The notes under the pieces are model-generated. The model did no database searches. It saw nothing but the letters and a program-made list of their open reading frames with translations, and was not told the DNA's origin. Both the position numbers and the translations under genes were made by a program. DNA of 64,000 nt, taken from Unio delphinus (Eukaryota > Mollusca > Bivalvia > Unionida > Unionidae). The DNA is taken from positions 1 through 64,000 of the forward strand of contig JAQISU010000033.1 in assembly GCA_029339505.1 (NCBI GenBank). Direction: 5' to 3'. Within the stretch, counting starts at the first letter, position 1, and the number at the start of each line of letters is the position of its first letter. This document shows, one piece after another, positions 62,014 through 64,000 of the stretch.

Positions 62014-64000
62014 GTAAGAATTCATTGCCCTTCATTTCTCACAGTAAATATTTATGTTTTTCCACTCTTTAATTACTTTTATTATATGCTGTCGTTCAAA
62101 GAGGATTATATTTGGGATATATTTCAACATTCTATGAGATTATTTTAGTTTTTAGAATCCTGTGTTTCCGTTACCAGTGAACACATACAAACAAATATGT
62201 TTGAAAGTATCGAAACTTCTTCAACGTTCGTATGTCTTAAGGAATTGTGATTAAATGATTAAAACTAATAGTATGATTGGTGCCTGCATTTCATTACCTG
62301 ACGTCCATACCAAACACATACCCACGCATAGTTTTCTAACCCTACAGTACAAACTGTGCATTATTAATACATTTTGATATATGCCGCCATTACATTTAAA
62401 CATAATGAAAACATTTATAAATGCGCATTTCCCATCATTCATCATATTCAATAAAAACTATTCGGATGTAAGTCATATATGTATTTTATCCGACTAAGCA
62501 ATTTGTGTTAACAAGAAAAGGATTATGTCGTTTTTACATACGTGTTTGAGATTAACTGTCATTGAGATTTTAGTAAAATTAGAAGAAAACAAATTAAAAT
62601 ATTAAATTGGATATGTGAACATAAATTAACGAAATGACTATTTTATAACAATGCTGGATTTCTTGAATATTCCCTTACGTGAACTTTGTTAAGATGTTCA
62701 TATTTTTGTACCTAATTTGCTAAGAGTCAAACTAAAACATCTCCACGCAGTGTAGAGTATGTATGCATATTTGAAAGTATGTGAAAGAACGTGTAATGTA
62801 TATATACATGTATGCATGTATGAAGCTATGTGCGTTTCTATGAATGTATTATGACAAGCAAAATATATTCATCAATATCATGAGAATAAATAAGTTACCT
62901 TTTATTTTCCATGATTTATCTGGTAGCAAAGTAAATGAATATCAACATTGAAAACAACAACTTAGGAAAGTTCAGCTAATTTTGATTTTTCTAAAGTATA
63001 CAACGAAAGATTAAAATGTACCTAAATAATTTTTTTCTCGCTCGTAAATAATGACAAATATAATACAACAGGTTTGCAAGAATAATGTCCTCAATAAAAT
63101 CCCATTTTAAATATGATGTGTCACCTATAAATGCCTTTAGGCTGATCAGTCAACCAATTTCAAATACAATAAGGAACGGAATGTACAATATTTATTAAAA
63201 TGTCAACATACGCTTTGCAAATCCATTGAATAATTGGTATAGTTTGTGAATCTCACAATAAATCTGCTTACTTCCAGAGGTCCAATTCTATGGTTGCATA
63301 AAATATGTTGATTGAGGTTATTACAACACAGCTTATATTCAACCTTGAAAGGAGTATGAATACTAAAGATTTCTTTATATTCGATCAAATTCGCATAATA
63401 AATCAATAAAATGTAATGTAAAGTGTACCATTTAGTCATTGACAAATGTTACCTCGATAATATCTTTTGAACAAATCTCCATTACTGAATTAATTGAAAC
63501 AAATTATATATGAATGTTCATAGCGAATGTGTGGAGTAGAAGAATTACCGTCAAAGGTTTGAGTTTTAGAACATTTATGTCACACATATATACTGTACCT
63601 CTTCATATAATATGTTATGTCTGACCTTTGCATCGTTTACATTCTCACGTTAAATAAGCAAACAATACAAAACGATGCACTGATAAAGATAATCAATCTT
63701 TCGAAAACAATTTACTTCCATAGAAGAGTAACAATTTCATTGATTGTCGTTTTAGTGTACTCTGTGTTCACAACAAACTGTCATCTTCTAATTGTACGAG
63801 TATGTAAATTCAATGTGCGCAGGAAGCCGAATAGGTTAAACAAACGTGTAAGCAAGATTGATAGTACCACAGCGTACATCAGGATTCACTTGGAAGGATT
63901 GAAACACTAATATGAAAAGTTTATACGTTGAATAGAAAAGTAACATTTTCCGTATGAAGAGATGAAGCGCATGTGTGGACTATTTAGTCAGACATAATTG

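Larger units (their letters stand above)
60239..64000. repeat. Host array, right part
   Basis: Resumes at unit position about 1390 and runs through one unit end, an ATT tract (61830-61881) and about 2.07 kb of the next unit. The 97-codon + ORF recurs at 60532 and 63617. Confidence 0.93.

Overview
The window is animal genomic DNA. It is intron-containing, AT-rich and full of trinucleotide microsatellites, and it carries motifs such as AAGGGAGATAACTCCC that are common in molluscan genomes, so a mollusc is the likely but unproven host. Two things fill it. (1) The host part is a tandem array of about 3.1-kb units (1-9317, 24664-27651, 43153-44063, 60239-64000). Each unit carries two short symmetric phase 1-1 exons (81 and 87 nt) that encode Thr/Ser-rich, mucin-like peptide; the rest is intron, including an (ATT)n tract. 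(2) Three related endogenous viral elements of the Polinton/Maverick (adintovirus-like) type interrupt the array: PLE1 at 9318-24663 (+), PLE2 at 27652-43152 (+), and PLE3 at about 44064-60238 (inverted, with one end missing).

The elements share one gene order, read from the ATPase end: an A32/FtsK-type packaging ATPase; a divergent DUF5679-like zinc-ribbon ORF joined to a parvovirus-like phospholipase A2 domain by a probable -1 frameshift at A AAA AAC; an rve (DD35E) integrase; a convergent large replication gene (PolB-like polymerase plus SF1 helicase, with an HNH domain beyond a poly-A tract); a divergent Cys-rich zinc-finger gene; an HNH/NUMOD homing-type endonuclease (PLE1 only; a remnant in PLE3 and a stub in PLE2); a small helical protein; then a co-directional virion module. 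The virion module is an unknown coiled-coil/acidic protein, a basic pX-like protein, the double-jelly-roll major capsid protein, a small hydrophobic core protein with GLRLPGTPYSWYSG repeats, an adenain-like protease, a fibre-like protein, a transmembrane protein, and a penton-like minor capsid protein that overlaps it.

Every element carries a few point nonsense, indel or deletion lesions, mostly in different genes, so the insertions look recent but inactivated. The integrase and the polymerase-helicase are broken in all three copies. The ATPase, capsid, protease and several other genes remain open in two of three.

The most unusual structure is (a) the nested terminal inverted repeats, in which a 16-bp motif brackets both ends of each TIR while the TIR body differs between element types; (b) families of short palindromes (AACGCTAGCGTT, CCTGACNNNGTCAGG, CCAGAG..CTCTGG) dispersed between and inside genes and differing between copies; (c) the zinc-ribbon/PLA2 frameshift gene; (d) the PolB-helicase-HNH gene with homopolymers of 8, 10 and 11 A at its junction; and (e) the mismatch between the host sequences flanking PLE1 and PLE3.
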